A stretch of 19,934 nucleotides of DNA from Brachyspira pilosicoli (GTDB lineage: Bacteria; Spirochaetota; Brachyspiria; Brachyspirales; Brachyspiraceae): positions 1 to 19,934 of the forward strand of contig NZ_SRZM01000336.1 of NCBI RefSeq assembly GCF_019402445.1, given 5' to 3'. Position 1 is the stretch's first letter. Each line of letters begins with the position of its first letter. Shown here in pieces: positions 1 through 6,898 of the stretch. The position numbers and the translations under genes were made by a program. The notes under the pieces were generated by a model. The model was not told the DNA's origin and searched no databases. It was given only the letters and a program-made list of their open reading frames with translations.

Positions 1-926
1 AAGCTATTAAAATAGATAATATTGATGAAGATTTAGAAGAAGAGGTTGATGATAATTTAATACCAAATATAGATAATTTAGATAATAATATAAATACCGT
101 ATCTGAAGAAGATAAGGAATTAGATTATGTACCTACATTAGATAATGTATTGGAAGAAAATAATGAGGATGATAAAAATATTTTAAGAGGTATAGATGAT
201 ATTATTTCTGATAATGAGGAGGATATTTTGATAAGTCATGGCTCTATGATTGATAATGAAATTAGCAAAAAAGAAGATGATTATTTCTCTTCTCTAGATT
301 CATTTAATCTTGCTCTTAATAAAGATTTTCTATTTGATGATGATAAAAACGAATTTGATAAATCACATAACTATGATAGCAATGAAATAATAAAAAAGGC
401 AAGTGAAGATGATGTATTTGATACAGAAGATTTAATAGACAGCGAATTATATGATCCTGAAGAGAAAAGACCTACTATGCCAGAAGATTATAAAGAGGCT
501 GAAGAAAAAGTAAAAGATAATATGACTTCAAATTGGAAAAATATTCTTAAAGCAATTAAAGGTGAAAAGTTTGTAAATAAAAACTTAGATGAAATGCTAG
601 ATTGGATAAAAGAAAAATCTGGACTTAATGTATTACATTCTGCTATGCTTACTAAAGATGAAAATGGTATATACAAAATAGTAGATTCTAAAAATCTTAC
701 AGAAGATACTAAAAATAAATTAGAAATAGATGAAAATGAAGCATTATTTAAAAAGATTTTATCATCTAGAAAAACATTATATGTATCAGATCCTTTCTCA
801 TCATTATCATTAAAAATTAAATTTGATGAAAAAGATAGGGAAAATATTTCTCATATGATATTTATACCTATACAAGATGAAGAAGCTCAATTAAAATCTT
901 TCTTTATAGGGCTTTCTTCAAATTGA
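1..926 (+). CDS. Acidic protein with GAF-like C-terminal domain (5' end outside window)
   Basis: The reading frame is open from the first full codon at position 3 to the TGA at 924-926, giving 307 visible residues; the true start lies upstream. An in-frame TTG at 150 has no Shine-Dalgarno sequence and sits inside continuous coding of the same character, so it is not the start. The first ~165 visible residues are strongly acidic, low-complexity and probably disordered (many Asp, Glu and Asn, few aromatics). The last ~130 residues, from about 530 onward, look like a compact alpha/beta domain of GAF type: an amphipathic helix containing LDEMLDWIKEKSGLNV, then alternating strands ending in ISHMIFIPIQDEE and FFIGLSSN. 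No catalytic or effector domain is visible. The GAF reading comes from overall pattern, not a diagnostic motif. Function unknown; perhaps a regulatory or scaffold protein. It lies 39 bases before the next gene on the same strand. Confidence 0.75.
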   Translation, partial: AIKIDNIDEDLEEEVDDNLIPNIDNLDNNINTVSEEDKELDYVPTLDNVLEENNEDDKNILRGIDDIISDNEEDILISHGSMIDNEISKKEDDYFSSLDSFNLALNKDFLFDDDKNEFDKSHNYDSNEIIKKASEDDVFDTEDLIDSELYDPEEKRPTMPEDYKEAEEKVKDNMTSNWKNILKAIKGEKFVNKNLDEMLDWIKEKSGLNVLHSAMLTKDENGIYKIVDSKNLTEDTKNKLEIDENEALFKKILSSRKTLYVSDPFSSLSLKIKFDEKDRENISHMIFIPIQDEEAQLKSFFIGLSSN

Positions 927-965
927 TATTAACATATATATCAAAAATAAATAATAGAGGTAAAA

Positions 966-1232
966 ATGGAATATTTGATAGTAGTAGCTGCTTTTATATT
1001 GATAGGAATAGTAATAAGCTTAATTTTTTATAATGTTTTGCATATAAAAGTATTTGGCGGTTGGATTATGATGTTTATAATAGCTACTATTGGAGCTTTG
1101 CTTGGTTCATATTATTTGCCAAGATTAACTGAAATAGTTAGCTACATTAACATTAACCTATCGTCTGCAATTTTAGGTGCTATTATTTTAGTTATACTCC
1201 TAAGAATATTCACACCTAAATCATTAAAATAG
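966..1232 (+). CDS. Small three-helix membrane protein, GlsB/YeaQ-like
   Basis: This 88-residue protein is almost entirely hydrophobic, with three predicted membrane helices at about residues 2-22, 31-51 and 63-83. The glycine-rich second helix (GGWIMMFIIATIGALLGSYYL) resembles the small GlsB/YeaQ/YmgE transglycosylase-associated membrane proteins, but the match is loose and the function unknown. AGAGG at 956-960 lies five bases before the ATG and supports this start. It sits between the acidic GAF-like gene and map on the same strand, with only 13 bases to map, so the three probably share a transcript. Confidence 0.75.
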   Translation: MEYLIVVAAFILIGIVISLIFYNVLHIKVFGGWIMMFIIATIGALLGSYYLPRLTEIVSYININLSSAILGAIILVILLRIFTPKSLK

Positions 1233-1245
1233 TAAGGCAAAAATA

Positions 1246-2043
1246 ATGTTTATTAAAAGCAATACAACAGATATTGTAAAGCCTTCTATCAAAGATGAAA
1301 AAGCTATAGAAAATATTAAAAAAGCAGCAAAAATAGCACAAGAAGCTATAGACTTAGCTTTTGAATATTCTCTATCAGGAACAAGAGCTTCAAAAATAGA
1401 TAAAGATGTTGAGAAGTTTATAAAATCTAAAGGAGCATACCCTGCCAATTTAGAAGTGCCTGAATATGGTTTTTCTACAAGTATATCTATAGGAAATGAA
1501 ATAGCACATGGCAGACCAACAAATAAAAAAATATTAGTGCAAGGCGATATTATATGCATTGATATAGGTGTAAAGTACAATGGCTATTATGCTGACTGTG
1601 CTAGGACTATGGTTGTTAAAGGCAATCAATTAAGTTCTAGCAATAAAAAAGCATATAAATTAATCAAAGCTTGTAAAGAATCTCTAGAGAATGCCATATA
1701 TAAATTAAGACCAAATATACTTTTAAGCACCTATGGAAGAGAAGTTGAAAAAAAAGTAAATGAATATGGATACAGTATAATAAAATCTCTTACGGGGCAT
1801 GGTGTCGGATATGAGTATCATGAAGCTCCTTATATATATAATTTTTATCATCCAAACAATGATGTAAAACTAGAAGAGAATATGGTTTTGGCATTAGAGT
1901 TAATGATAACTGAAGGCTCTGATAAATATGTGATAGAAAATGACGGTTGGACTATATCTACTGCTGATTATTCTTTTGCTGCTCATTTTGAACATACTGT
2001 TTTAATTAAAAAACATGGGGTTGAAATATTAGGAATTAATTAA
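1246..2043 (+). CDS. map: Methionine aminopeptidase, type I
   Basis: Cytoplasmic metallopeptidase that removes the initiator methionine from new proteins whose second residue is small. At 265 residues it matches the usual type I length (E. coli 264). All expected active-site residues are visible: His89 in IAHGRP, metal ligands Asp106 (CIDIGVKY) and Asp117 (YYADCARTMV), His185 in TGHGVGYEYHE, His192 nearby, Glu218 (LALELMITEG) and Glu249 (HFEHTVLI). The residue after Glu218 is Leu, where E. coli has Pro (EPM), a mild departure. There is no N-terminal zinc-finger extension. The Shine-Dalgarno sequence is weak (AAGGC about ten bases upstream), consistent with coupling to the upstream gene. The 3' end overlaps the convergent MBL gene through a shared TTAA. 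Confidence 0.96.
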   Translation: MFIKSNTTDIVKPSIKDEKAIENIKKAAKIAQEAIDLAFEYSLSGTRASKIDKDVEKFIKSKGAYPANLEVPEYGFSTSISIGNEIAHGRPTNKKILVQGDIICIDIGVKYNGYYADCARTMVVKGNQLSSSNKKAYKLIKACKESLENAIYKLRPNILLSTYGREVEKKVNEYGYSIIKSLTGHGVGYEYHEAPYIYNFYHPNNDVKLEENMVLALELMITEGSDKYVIENDGWTISTADYSFAAHFEHTVLIKKHGVEILGIN

Positions 2044-2924
2044 ATTATAATATAAGAACCCTCTTTTGCAAAAGCTAATTGCAAATCTATGCCTTCTTTT
2101 CTTAAAAAAGCTAAAAGTTTATTGTAAATCAATTTTATTTGTGCGTCAGTTCTATCTTGATTATGATGGTGAATAATAACATAAGGTACATCAGCATCAA
2201 GCCCCACCTGTATAGCGTCATTTAAAGTAGAATGTCCCCAACCAACATGCCCATTAATATATTCGCTTTTTGTATACTCCCCTTCTATAATTAAAACATT
2301 AGCACCTCTCACATAATCTATTAGCCTAGCATGAAGTAAATTAGCATTGTTATTATAATGGTCTAATGATGGGTGCTGTATATGAAGACGTTTTTTATAA
2401 GGTTCATGGTCTGTTAGATATACTAAAGTTTTATCATTAGAAGTGATTTTGTATGACAAAGTATAACAAGGGTGATTAACCCACAAAGCTTCTACTGTCA
2501 TATTTCCATAATTTATTTTTTTACCTTCATAGAAAGGTTCAAATTTAATAGAAGCACCAAACTGTTCAAGATTAATAGGAAAATAATCTTTAGCTAATAT
2601 ATTATTAATTGTTTCATACATCTCTTCATGATTATCTTTAGGACCGTATATTGTAAAGCTATATTTATTAGAATAAAATGGTGCGAAAAAAGGTATTCCT
2701 ATAATATGGTCCCAATGGAAATGTGTTAATAAAATAATACTTTCTTTTTTTTCACTTTTAAGAGCATAATATCCAAGATTTTTTAATCCACTTCCAGCAT
2801 CAAGAATAATATAATTTCCTTCATCATCTATAACCTGTATGCAAGACGTATTGCCACCGTATTCACTAAAACTAGTACCAGGGGTTGGTATAGAGCCTCT
2901 GCTTCCCAAAAATCTAACTTTCAA
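2040..2924 (-). CDS. MBL-fold metal-dependent hydrolase
   Basis: A 294-residue metallo-beta-lactamase-fold protein. The metal-binding signature HFHWDH is at residues 68-73, followed by further likely ligands His151 (VNHPCYTL), Asp172 (YLTDHEP) and the His252-254 cluster (VIIHHHNQD). The N-terminus (FLGSRGSIPTPG, then YGGNTSC) is typical of the cytoplasmic MBL group related to cyclic-phosphate phosphodiesterases and RNase Z-like enzymes; the substrate cannot be told from sequence. There is no signal peptide. The start is TTG at 2924-2922: an in-frame stop lies four codons upstream (2936-2934) and AAGAG is about six bases before the TTG, so no other start is available. The gene is transcribed alone, convergent with map and divergent from the EamA gene, from its own promoter. 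Confidence 0.88.
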   Translation of the reverse strand: MKVRFLGSRGSIPTPGTSFSEYGGNTSCIQVIDDEGNYIILDAGSGLKNLGYYALKSEKKESIILLTHFHWDHIIGIPFFAPFYSNKYSFTIYGPKDNHEEMYETINNILAKDYFPINLEQFGASIKFEPFYEGKKINYGNMTVEALWVNHPCYTLSYKITSNDKTLVYLTDHEPYKKRLHIQHPSLDHYNNNANLLHARLIDYVRGANVLIIEGEYTKSEYINGHVGWGHSTLNDAIQVGLDADVPYVIIHHHNQDRTDAQIKLIYNKLLAFLRKEGIDLQLAFAKEGSYIII

Positions 2925-2955
2925 ATTATACTCTTAAATAAATTTTTATATATAA

Positions 2956-2983
2956 ATCATACACTATAAAGTAAAAAAATCAA
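2956..2983 (-). promoter_or_regulatory. Sigma70-type promoter for the MBL-fold gene
   Basis: On the minus strand TTGATT (2983-2978) and TATGAT (2961-2956) are separated by 16 bases, a good vegetative promoter. Transcription would begin near 2949, about 25 bases before the TTG start. Spacing and position support it; AT-rich background makes chance matches common. Confidence 0.5.
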
Positions 2984-3017
2984 TCTAATAATAATACAAT
3001 TTATAATATTTTGATTA

Positions 3018-3045
3018 TTGAAAAATACAAAAAAAATATTATAAT
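3018..3045 (+). promoter_or_regulatory. Sigma70-type promoter for the EamA/ebsC pair
   Basis: TTGAAA at 3018-3023 and a perfect TATAAT at 3040-3045 are separated by 16 bases. Transcription would start near 3052, inside the 10-bp perfect palindrome TTTCTAGAAA (3045-3054), which could be an operator. The promoter is back to back with that of the MBL gene. Confidence 0.55.
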
Positions 3046-3084
3046 TTCTAGAAAATAAATTATTAATATATAATTTTTATAGTA

Positions 3085-3945
3085 ATGGGAAAAAGTATAT
3101 TTTTATTTGTTGGAGTAACAGCATTATCAATGTCAGCAATATTTGCAAGACTTGCTAATGCACCTTCTTCAATAACAGCATTTTATAGATTATTATTTTC
3201 ATTTATAATAATTTTGCCTATTCTTCTAATAAAAAATTTAGAAGAGTTGAAAAAAATAAGCAAAAAAGATTTTCTATTATCATTAATATCAGGCATAGCA
3301 TTAGCAGGTCATTATTCATTATGGTTTCAATCTTTGAAATACACATCCGTTGCAAGCTCTACTGTAATAGTAACACTTCAGCCATTATTTTCTATAGTAG
3401 CAGGTTATTTTATTTTTAAAGAAAGATATACAAAATTAGCAATACTTGGTTTTATTATAGCTATAATAGGTTCTGTAATAATAGGTTGGGGAGATTTTCA
3501 AGTAAGCACTACCGCATTAATTGGAGATGTTTTAGCATTTATATCAGCAGGACTCATTAGTACTAACTTTTTGCTTGGGCAATACATAAGAAAAAGATTA
3601 TCTGCTCTCACATACACAGGTTTAACATATTTTGCTTCATCTGTATTTTTATTTTTTGTAGTAATATTTACTAATACACCTCTTACTGGATATCCATTAT
3701 ATACTTGGCTCAATATATTAGGTTTAACTCTCATATCTACAATGCTTGGGCATGTGGTATTTATGTGGCTTTTAAAATGGTTTTCTGCTAGTGTTGTATC
3801 TATGACTATATTAGGAGAGGCTGTGGGGGCTTGTATACTAGGATATTTTATATTAAAAGAGAGTATCAATATTAATCAGCTTATTGGTATAATAATAATT
3901 TTATTTGGAATAGGATTATTTTTAAAAGAGCATAAACAAAATTAA
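3085..3945 (+). CDS. EamA (DMT superfamily) transporter
   Basis: A 286-residue inner-membrane protein with about ten hydrophobic helices arranged as two EamA repeats (roughly residues 4-132 and 145-282), the standard architecture of drug/metabolite transporters of the RhaT/YdcZ/YedA type. Family-typical features are the FYRLLFSF segment after the first helix, the PLFSIVAGYFIFKERYT segment at the end of the first repeat, and the matching ILGEAVGACILGYFILKESIN segment near the end of the second. The substrate cannot be predicted. The ATG at 3085 has no clear Shine-Dalgarno sequence, but an in-frame stop at 3064-3066 and the lack of another start codon leave it as the only choice. The gene is followed after 13 bases by the YbaK/EbsC gene and is probably cotranscribed with it. 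Confidence 0.92.
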   Translation: MGKSIFLFVGVTALSMSAIFARLANAPSSITAFYRLLFSFIIILPILLIKNLEELKKISKKDFLLSLISGIALAGHYSLWFQSLKYTSVASSTVIVTLQPLFSIVAGYFIFKERYTKLAILGFIIAIIGSVIIGWGDFQVSTTALIGDVLAFISAGLISTNFLLGQYIRKRLSALTYTGLTYFASSVFLFFVVIFTNTPLTGYPLYTWLNILGLTLISTMLGHVVFMWLLKWFSASVVSMTILGEAVGACILGYFILKESININQLIGIIIILFGIGLFLKEHKQN

Positions 3946-3958
3946 ACGGAGAATATTT

Positions 3959-4420
3959 ATGATTAGCGAAAAAGTATTAAAAGTTTTAAATGAACTTGGT
4001 ATAGAACATAAAGAGTTTGAAGAGAAGGGGGCTACTAAAACTGTTGAAGATGCTGCTAAATCTTTAAATATAGAAAAAGGTCAGGTTGCTAAATCTATAT
4101 TATTAAAACCAGTAAAGAAAGATTTTTTTATGTTAATAGCATCTGGGGATAAAAAAATATCTTCAAAAAAGACTAAAGAATATTTTGGATGCAAAACAAA
4201 TTTTGCAAGTGCTGAGGATACTTTTAATTTAACAGGATTCACTTTTGGAGGAGTATGTCCATTTGGAATAGATGAAAGAATTACTGTGTTGGTTGATAAA
4301 AGCATGAAGAGATTTGATGATTTATATATAGCTTGCGGAAGCGATAGTTCGCTTGCAAAAATGAGTTATGATGAAATAATAAACAAAATTTCAAATATAG
4401 AAGTAGATTTAACAGAATAA
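3959..4420 (+). CDS. ebsC: YbaK/EbsC-type aminoacyl-tRNA deacylase
   Basis: A 153-residue stand-alone editing-domain protein. The YbaK family hydrolyses mischarged tRNA, classically Cys-tRNA(Pro), and acts in the cytoplasm. Visible markers are Lys45 in QVAKSILLKP (the position of the YbaK catalytic lysine), the GGVCPFG loop at 97-103 (equivalent to the family's GGxxPxG), and the closing YIACGSDSSL segment. The length matches the family. GGAG (3948-3951) lies seven bases before the ATG. It follows the EamA gene with a 13-base gap. Exact tRNA specificity is uncertain, since COG2606 members differ. Confidence 0.88.
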   Translation: MISEKVLKVLNELGIEHKEFEEKGATKTVEDAAKSLNIEKGQVAKSILLKPVKKDFFMLIASGDKKISSKKTKEYFGCKTNFASAEDTFNLTGFTFGGVCPFGIDERITVLVDKSMKRFDDLYIACGSDSSLAKMSYDEIINKISNIEVDLTE

Positions 4421-4434
4421 AATCATAAAATATG

Positions 4435-4463
4435 TTGACATAAATTAAAATTTTGTTTATATT
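4435..4463 (+). promoter_or_regulatory. Strong sigma70-type promoter for the PepSY-like gene
   Basis: TTGACA (4435-4440), a perfect -35 box, and TATATT (4458-4463) are separated by the ideal 17 bases. The start point is expected near 4470, about 58 bases before the ATG, and falls inside the inverted repeat at 4467-4487. Confidence 0.7.
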
Positions 4464-4466
4464 AAT

Positions 4467-4487
4467 CTTGTAAAGATAATTTACAAG
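4467..4487 (+). repeat. Perfect 8-bp inverted repeat at the predicted transcript start
   Basis: CTTGTAAA and TTTACAAG flank the 5-base spacer GATAA. The repeat begins four bases after the -10 box, so it overlaps the expected start point. It could be a repressor operator or a stem-loop at the mRNA 5' end. Confidence 0.6.
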
Positions 4488-4527
4488 TATATAAAAAATA
4501 TAGTAGTAAATTATAGAGGAGCTTAAT

Positions 4528-4959
4528 ATGATAAAAAAAATATTATCTTCATTAATAGTATTAGCAATTTTTTCTACATCAATTTTATTTGCTGATATGG
4601 TAGTTCCAGCTTCAGCATTGCCTAAACAAGCTGTAACTTTCATCAAAAAAATATATCCTAGTGCTCAAATATGGAAAGTAGAAAGAGATGGAGGAAAATT
4701 TGATGTCAACTTATCCAATGGTGCTAGTATAGATTTTTTAACTAATGGTGACTGGGTAAATATAGATGGAGAATATAACGGTGTACCTTTTAGTGTATTG
4801 CCTCAAGCTGTTGCTAATACAGTGAAAAAGACATATCCTCAAGCGATGATGGTAAGTGTAGAAAAAGAATGGGGAAATTACAAAATAAAACTTAACAATA
4901 TGATGGAAATGTTTATATCATCTGATGGATCATTAATGGGACAACAATTTGATGATTAA
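4528..4959 (+). CDS. Small exported PepSY-like (DUF2874) protein
   Basis: A 143-residue protein with an N-terminal signal peptide (basic MIKK, hydrophobic residues 6-21, probable cleavage after LFA at 23). The mature part is two tandem copies of about 47 residues, at about 31-77 and 90-136. Each starts with (L)P.(Q)AV, a helix, then YP.A and a WKVERDGGKFDV- or VSVEKEWGNYKI-like strand pair, ending in a (D/N)G(D/S) turn. This is the pattern of the PepSY-like family of small periplasmic proteins. Function is unknown; binding or inhibition of envelope enzymes or ligands has been proposed for relatives. AGAGGAG (4515-4521) lies six bases before the ATG. With its strong promoter and terminator it is a single-gene unit, probably well expressed. 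Confidence 0.85.
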   Translation: MIKKILSSLIVLAIFSTSILFADMVVPASALPKQAVTFIKKIYPSAQIWKVERDGGKFDVNLSNGASIDFLTNGDWVNIDGEYNGVPFSVLPQAVANTVKKTYPQAMMVSVEKEWGNYKIKLNNMMEMFISSDGSLMGQQFDD

Positions 4960-5073
4960 TTATATAAAAGGTTTATGAAAAGTATTATTTTTAAGAGGTG
5001 CTGCGAAATGTAGCATCTCTTTTTTATGTTTTAAAAAATCATATTTAATTTCAATATATATTTTATTTCTCAT
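4960..5073 (-). CDS. Possible 37-residue small ORF (doubtful)
   Basis: A minus-strand frame starts at ATG 5073-5071 and ends at a TAA that abuts the stop of the PepSY-like gene. It has an excellent Shine-Dalgarno match, AAGGAAG (5088-5082), eight bases before the ATG. The predicted peptide starts MRNKIYIEIKYDF and is basic, with no recognisable family. Against it, the terminator of the opposite gene lies within the frame, and no strong promoter is visible upstream (the best is TTATTA-17-TATAAA). It may be a chance frame in AT-rich sequence. Confidence 0.2.
   Translation of the reverse strand: MRNKIYIEIKYDFLKHKKEMLHFAAPLKNNTFHKPFI
4993..5026 (+). terminator. Rho-independent terminator after the PepSY-like gene
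   Basis: AGAGGTGCTGC (4994-5004) pairs with GTAGCATCTCT (5010-5020) as 11 pairs including two G-U, around the loop GAAAT, followed by TTTTT (5021-5025). It lies 33 bases after the stop codon. Confidence 0.85.
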
Positions 5074-5150
5074 TATTATAACTTCCTTCAAAACAATAAT
5101 TTTTGTAATTATTTTTATACTATTAAAATTAAATGATAATAAAAAAATAT

Positions 5151-5176
5151 TAAGCAAATTTTAATTATACCGAAAA
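5151..5176 (+). promoter_or_regulatory. Possible flagellar (sigma28-like) promoter before flgE
   Basis: TAAGCAAA (5151-5158), ten bases, then ACCGAAAA (5169-5176) resembles the sigma28 (FliA) pattern TAAAGTTT-N11-GCCGATAA, with six of eight matches in the -10 part. The start would be about 55-60 bases before flgE. The rest of 5027-5241 is AT-rich with nothing else clear. No good sigma70 pair was found there. Confidence 0.3.
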
Positions 5177-5241
5177 TATTATAAGAAAATAATAAATGTT
5201 TAATAAATAAAATAATAATTACTTATGGAGGAATTCGCCTT

Positions 5242-6567
5242 ATGATGCGTTCATTATTTGCAGGTGTATCTGGATTACAGAATCACCAAACTAGAATGGA
5301 TGTTGTTGGTAATAACATATCCAATGTAAATACATACGGTTTTAAAAAAGGTAGAGTAACTTTCAAGGATATGATAAGCCAATCTTTGAGCGGAGCAGCT
5401 AAACCGCAGGAAGATAGAGGTGGTATCAATCCTCAACAGGTTGGTCTTGGTATGCAAGTAGCTACTATAGACACAATACATACACAAGGAGCTTTACAAG
5501 TTACAGGTGTAAATACAGATTTAGCTATTCAAGGAGAAGGTTTCTTTATTGAAAAGAAAGGCAATAGTTCTTATTATACTAGAAACGGAGCTTTCTCTTT
5601 AGATAAAAATGGTTATTTAGTTAATCCTTCTAATGGTTATAAGGTACAAGGTTGGAATGCTGTACTTAATCCAGAAACAGGAATGATGGAATTAAATACT
5701 GCTGCTGGGGTAGAAGATTTAATTATACCAGTAGGTTCAAAAGATCCAGCAAGAGCTACACAAAACACTAAGTTCTTCTGTAACCTACAAAAAAATAGCG
5801 ATACTCACCAAGCAGATTTAACTATTTATGATTCTACAGGAATACCTCGTCAATTAAGAGCAACATTTAATAGAACAGATGTTAATAGATGGGATATGGT
5901 AATAGAAATACCAGAAGCAACAGAAGGAAGTGTAAGTGTTTCAGCAGGTGACCCTGTTGAAAATGGAGGAAATAATACTTTCCAATTAGTATTTAATGAT
6001 GCTGGTTCTTTAATTTCTGTAAGCGATGGTACTAATACTCAAACTGAAGGCGTATTAATGCCTAATGTATCTTTTACTTATACAGGTACAGACGGAGAAG
6101 TAAATCAAACTATTAACCTTACTTTAGGAGAAGTTGGTTTATTTAATGGTATTACACAATTTGAATCACCTTCAACAACCAAAGCTATAGAACAAGACGG
6201 TTATACTATGGGTATGCTAGAAGGATTTAGCTTTGATGACAGTGGTCAAATTACTGGTGTATTTACAAATGGTAACAGAAAAACTCTAGGACAGGTTGCT
6301 TTGGCTAAATTTGCAAATGCAGGCGGTTTAGAGAAAGCAGGAGATACTTTATTTGTAGAGAGCAATAACTCTGGTGCTGCTAATATTGGTGTTGCTGCTG
6401 CTGAAGGAAGAGGTTCTATTAAAGCTGGTACTTTAGAGATGTCTAACGTTGATTTAAGTGAACAATTTACTGATATGATAGTAACTCAAAGAGGTTTCCA
6501 AGCTAATGCTAGAACTATAACTACAGCTGACCAGTTGCTTCAAGAAGTTATAGCACTTAAAAGATAA
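5242..6567 (+). CDS. flgE: Flagellar hook protein FlgE
   Basis: Subunit of the hook, the universal joint between the rod and the periplasmic filament. The 441-residue protein has the flagellar rod/hook N-terminal motif (SLFAGVSGLQNHQTRMDVVG, then NNISNVNTYGFKK), the FlgE core (DLAIQGEGFFIEKKG, then YTRNGAFSLDKNGYLVNPSNG), a variable central D2 region of roughly residues 165-330, and the conserved C-terminal coil (MSNVDLSEQFTDMIVTQRGF, then NARTITTADQLLQEVIALKR). Lys167 and Cys180 are exactly 13 residues apart and Cys180 is followed by Asn, the arrangement used for lysinoalanine cross-links between hook subunits in spirochaetes (Treponema denticola K165/C178). GGAGGA (5227-5232) is nine bases before the first of two adjacent ATGs, so 5242 is preferred over 5245. 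It heads a flgE-flbD-motA-motB cluster. Confidence 0.97.
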   Translation: MMRSLFAGVSGLQNHQTRMDVVGNNISNVNTYGFKKGRVTFKDMISQSLSGAAKPQEDRGGINPQQVGLGMQVATIDTIHTQGALQVTGVNTDLAIQGEGFFIEKKGNSSYYTRNGAFSLDKNGYLVNPSNGYKVQGWNAVLNPETGMMELNTAAGVEDLIIPVGSKDPARATQNTKFFCNLQKNSDTHQADLTIYDSTGIPRQLRATFNRTDVNRWDMVIEIPEATEGSVSVSAGDPVENGGNNTFQLVFNDAGSLISVSDGTNTQTEGVLMPNVSFTYTGTDGEVNQTINLTLGEVGLFNGITQFESPSTTKAIEQDGYTMGMLEGFSFDDSGQITGVFTNGNRKTLGQVALAKFANAGGLEKAGDTLFVESNNSGAANIGVAAAEGRGSIKAGTLEMSNVDLSEQFTDMIVTQRGFQANARTITTADQLLQEVIALKR

Positions 6568-6577
6568 ATAAAAATAT

Positions 6578-6605
6578 TAGACTTTTTGTTTATTTTTAGT
6601 ATAAT
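6578..6605 (+). promoter_or_regulatory. Possible internal promoter before flbD
   Basis: A perfect TATAAT (6600-6605) follows TAGACT (6578-6583) by 16 bases, so only the -35 box is weak. A second overlapping TATAAT is at 6605-6610. It lies between flgE and flbD and could give flbD-motA-motB expression independent of flgE. Confidence 0.35.
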
Positions 6606-6631
6606 ATAATGGTTAGGAGTTTCTTAATATT

Positions 6632-6856
6632 ATGATATATGTAACTAGATTTGACGGAAGCGTTTTATATATTAATCCACATCAAATAGAGTTTATGGAG
6701 GAAACTCCTGATTTGGTAATCACTATGCTATCTGGAAGAAAAGTTCTAACTAAAGATAGTTATGAAACTGTATTAAATAGAATAGTGGAATATAGAACTA
6801 GAATAGTAAATGAAGATTCTACTAAAAAACCTTCTTTCTATGGTAATGAAGATTAG
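6632..6856 (+). CDS. flbD: Flagellar protein FlbD (SwrD family)
   Basis: A 74-residue protein with the FlbD/SwrD pattern: MIYVTRFDGSVLYINPHQIE at the start, then EETPDLVITMLSGRKVLTK and an ESYETV-like helix (DSYETVLNRIVEYR). In Bacillus SwrD is needed for full stator-driven torque, and in spirochaetes flbD lies between flgE and motA, exactly as here. This is a small beta-rich cytoplasmic protein unrelated to the Caulobacter FlbD regulator. AGGAG (6615-6619) lies 12 bases before the ATG, rather far, but no nearer in-frame start exists. The charged C-terminal tail (about residues 60-74) extends past the conserved core. Confidence 0.93.
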   Translation: MIYVTRFDGSVLYINPHQIEFMEETPDLVITMLSGRKVLTKDSYETVLNRIVEYRTRIVNEDSTKKPSFYGNED

Positions 6857-6898
6857 AAAGAAAATAAAAAATAAATAAAATATTAGAGAGTAAAAAAT

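Noticed and set aside
150..926. TTG at 150 as the start of the first gene
   Set aside because: The frame stays open to the window edge with the same acidic composition, and there is no Shine-Dalgarno sequence before the TTG.
2040..2924. MBL hydrolase as the phosphodiesterase partner of the cyclase homologue, forming a signalling system
   Set aside because: They are about 7 kb apart, in separate transcripts, and the MBL substrate cannot be read from sequence.
3498..3869. Open frame of 123 codons on the minus strand inside the EamA transporter gene
   Set aside because: Mirror of a clear membrane-protein gene, with no ribosome site and no family-like pattern.
4281..4646. Minus-strand open frame across the promoter and start of the PepSY-like gene
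   Set aside because: It covers a near-consensus plus-strand promoter and the ends of two secure genes, and has no ribosome site or family pattern.
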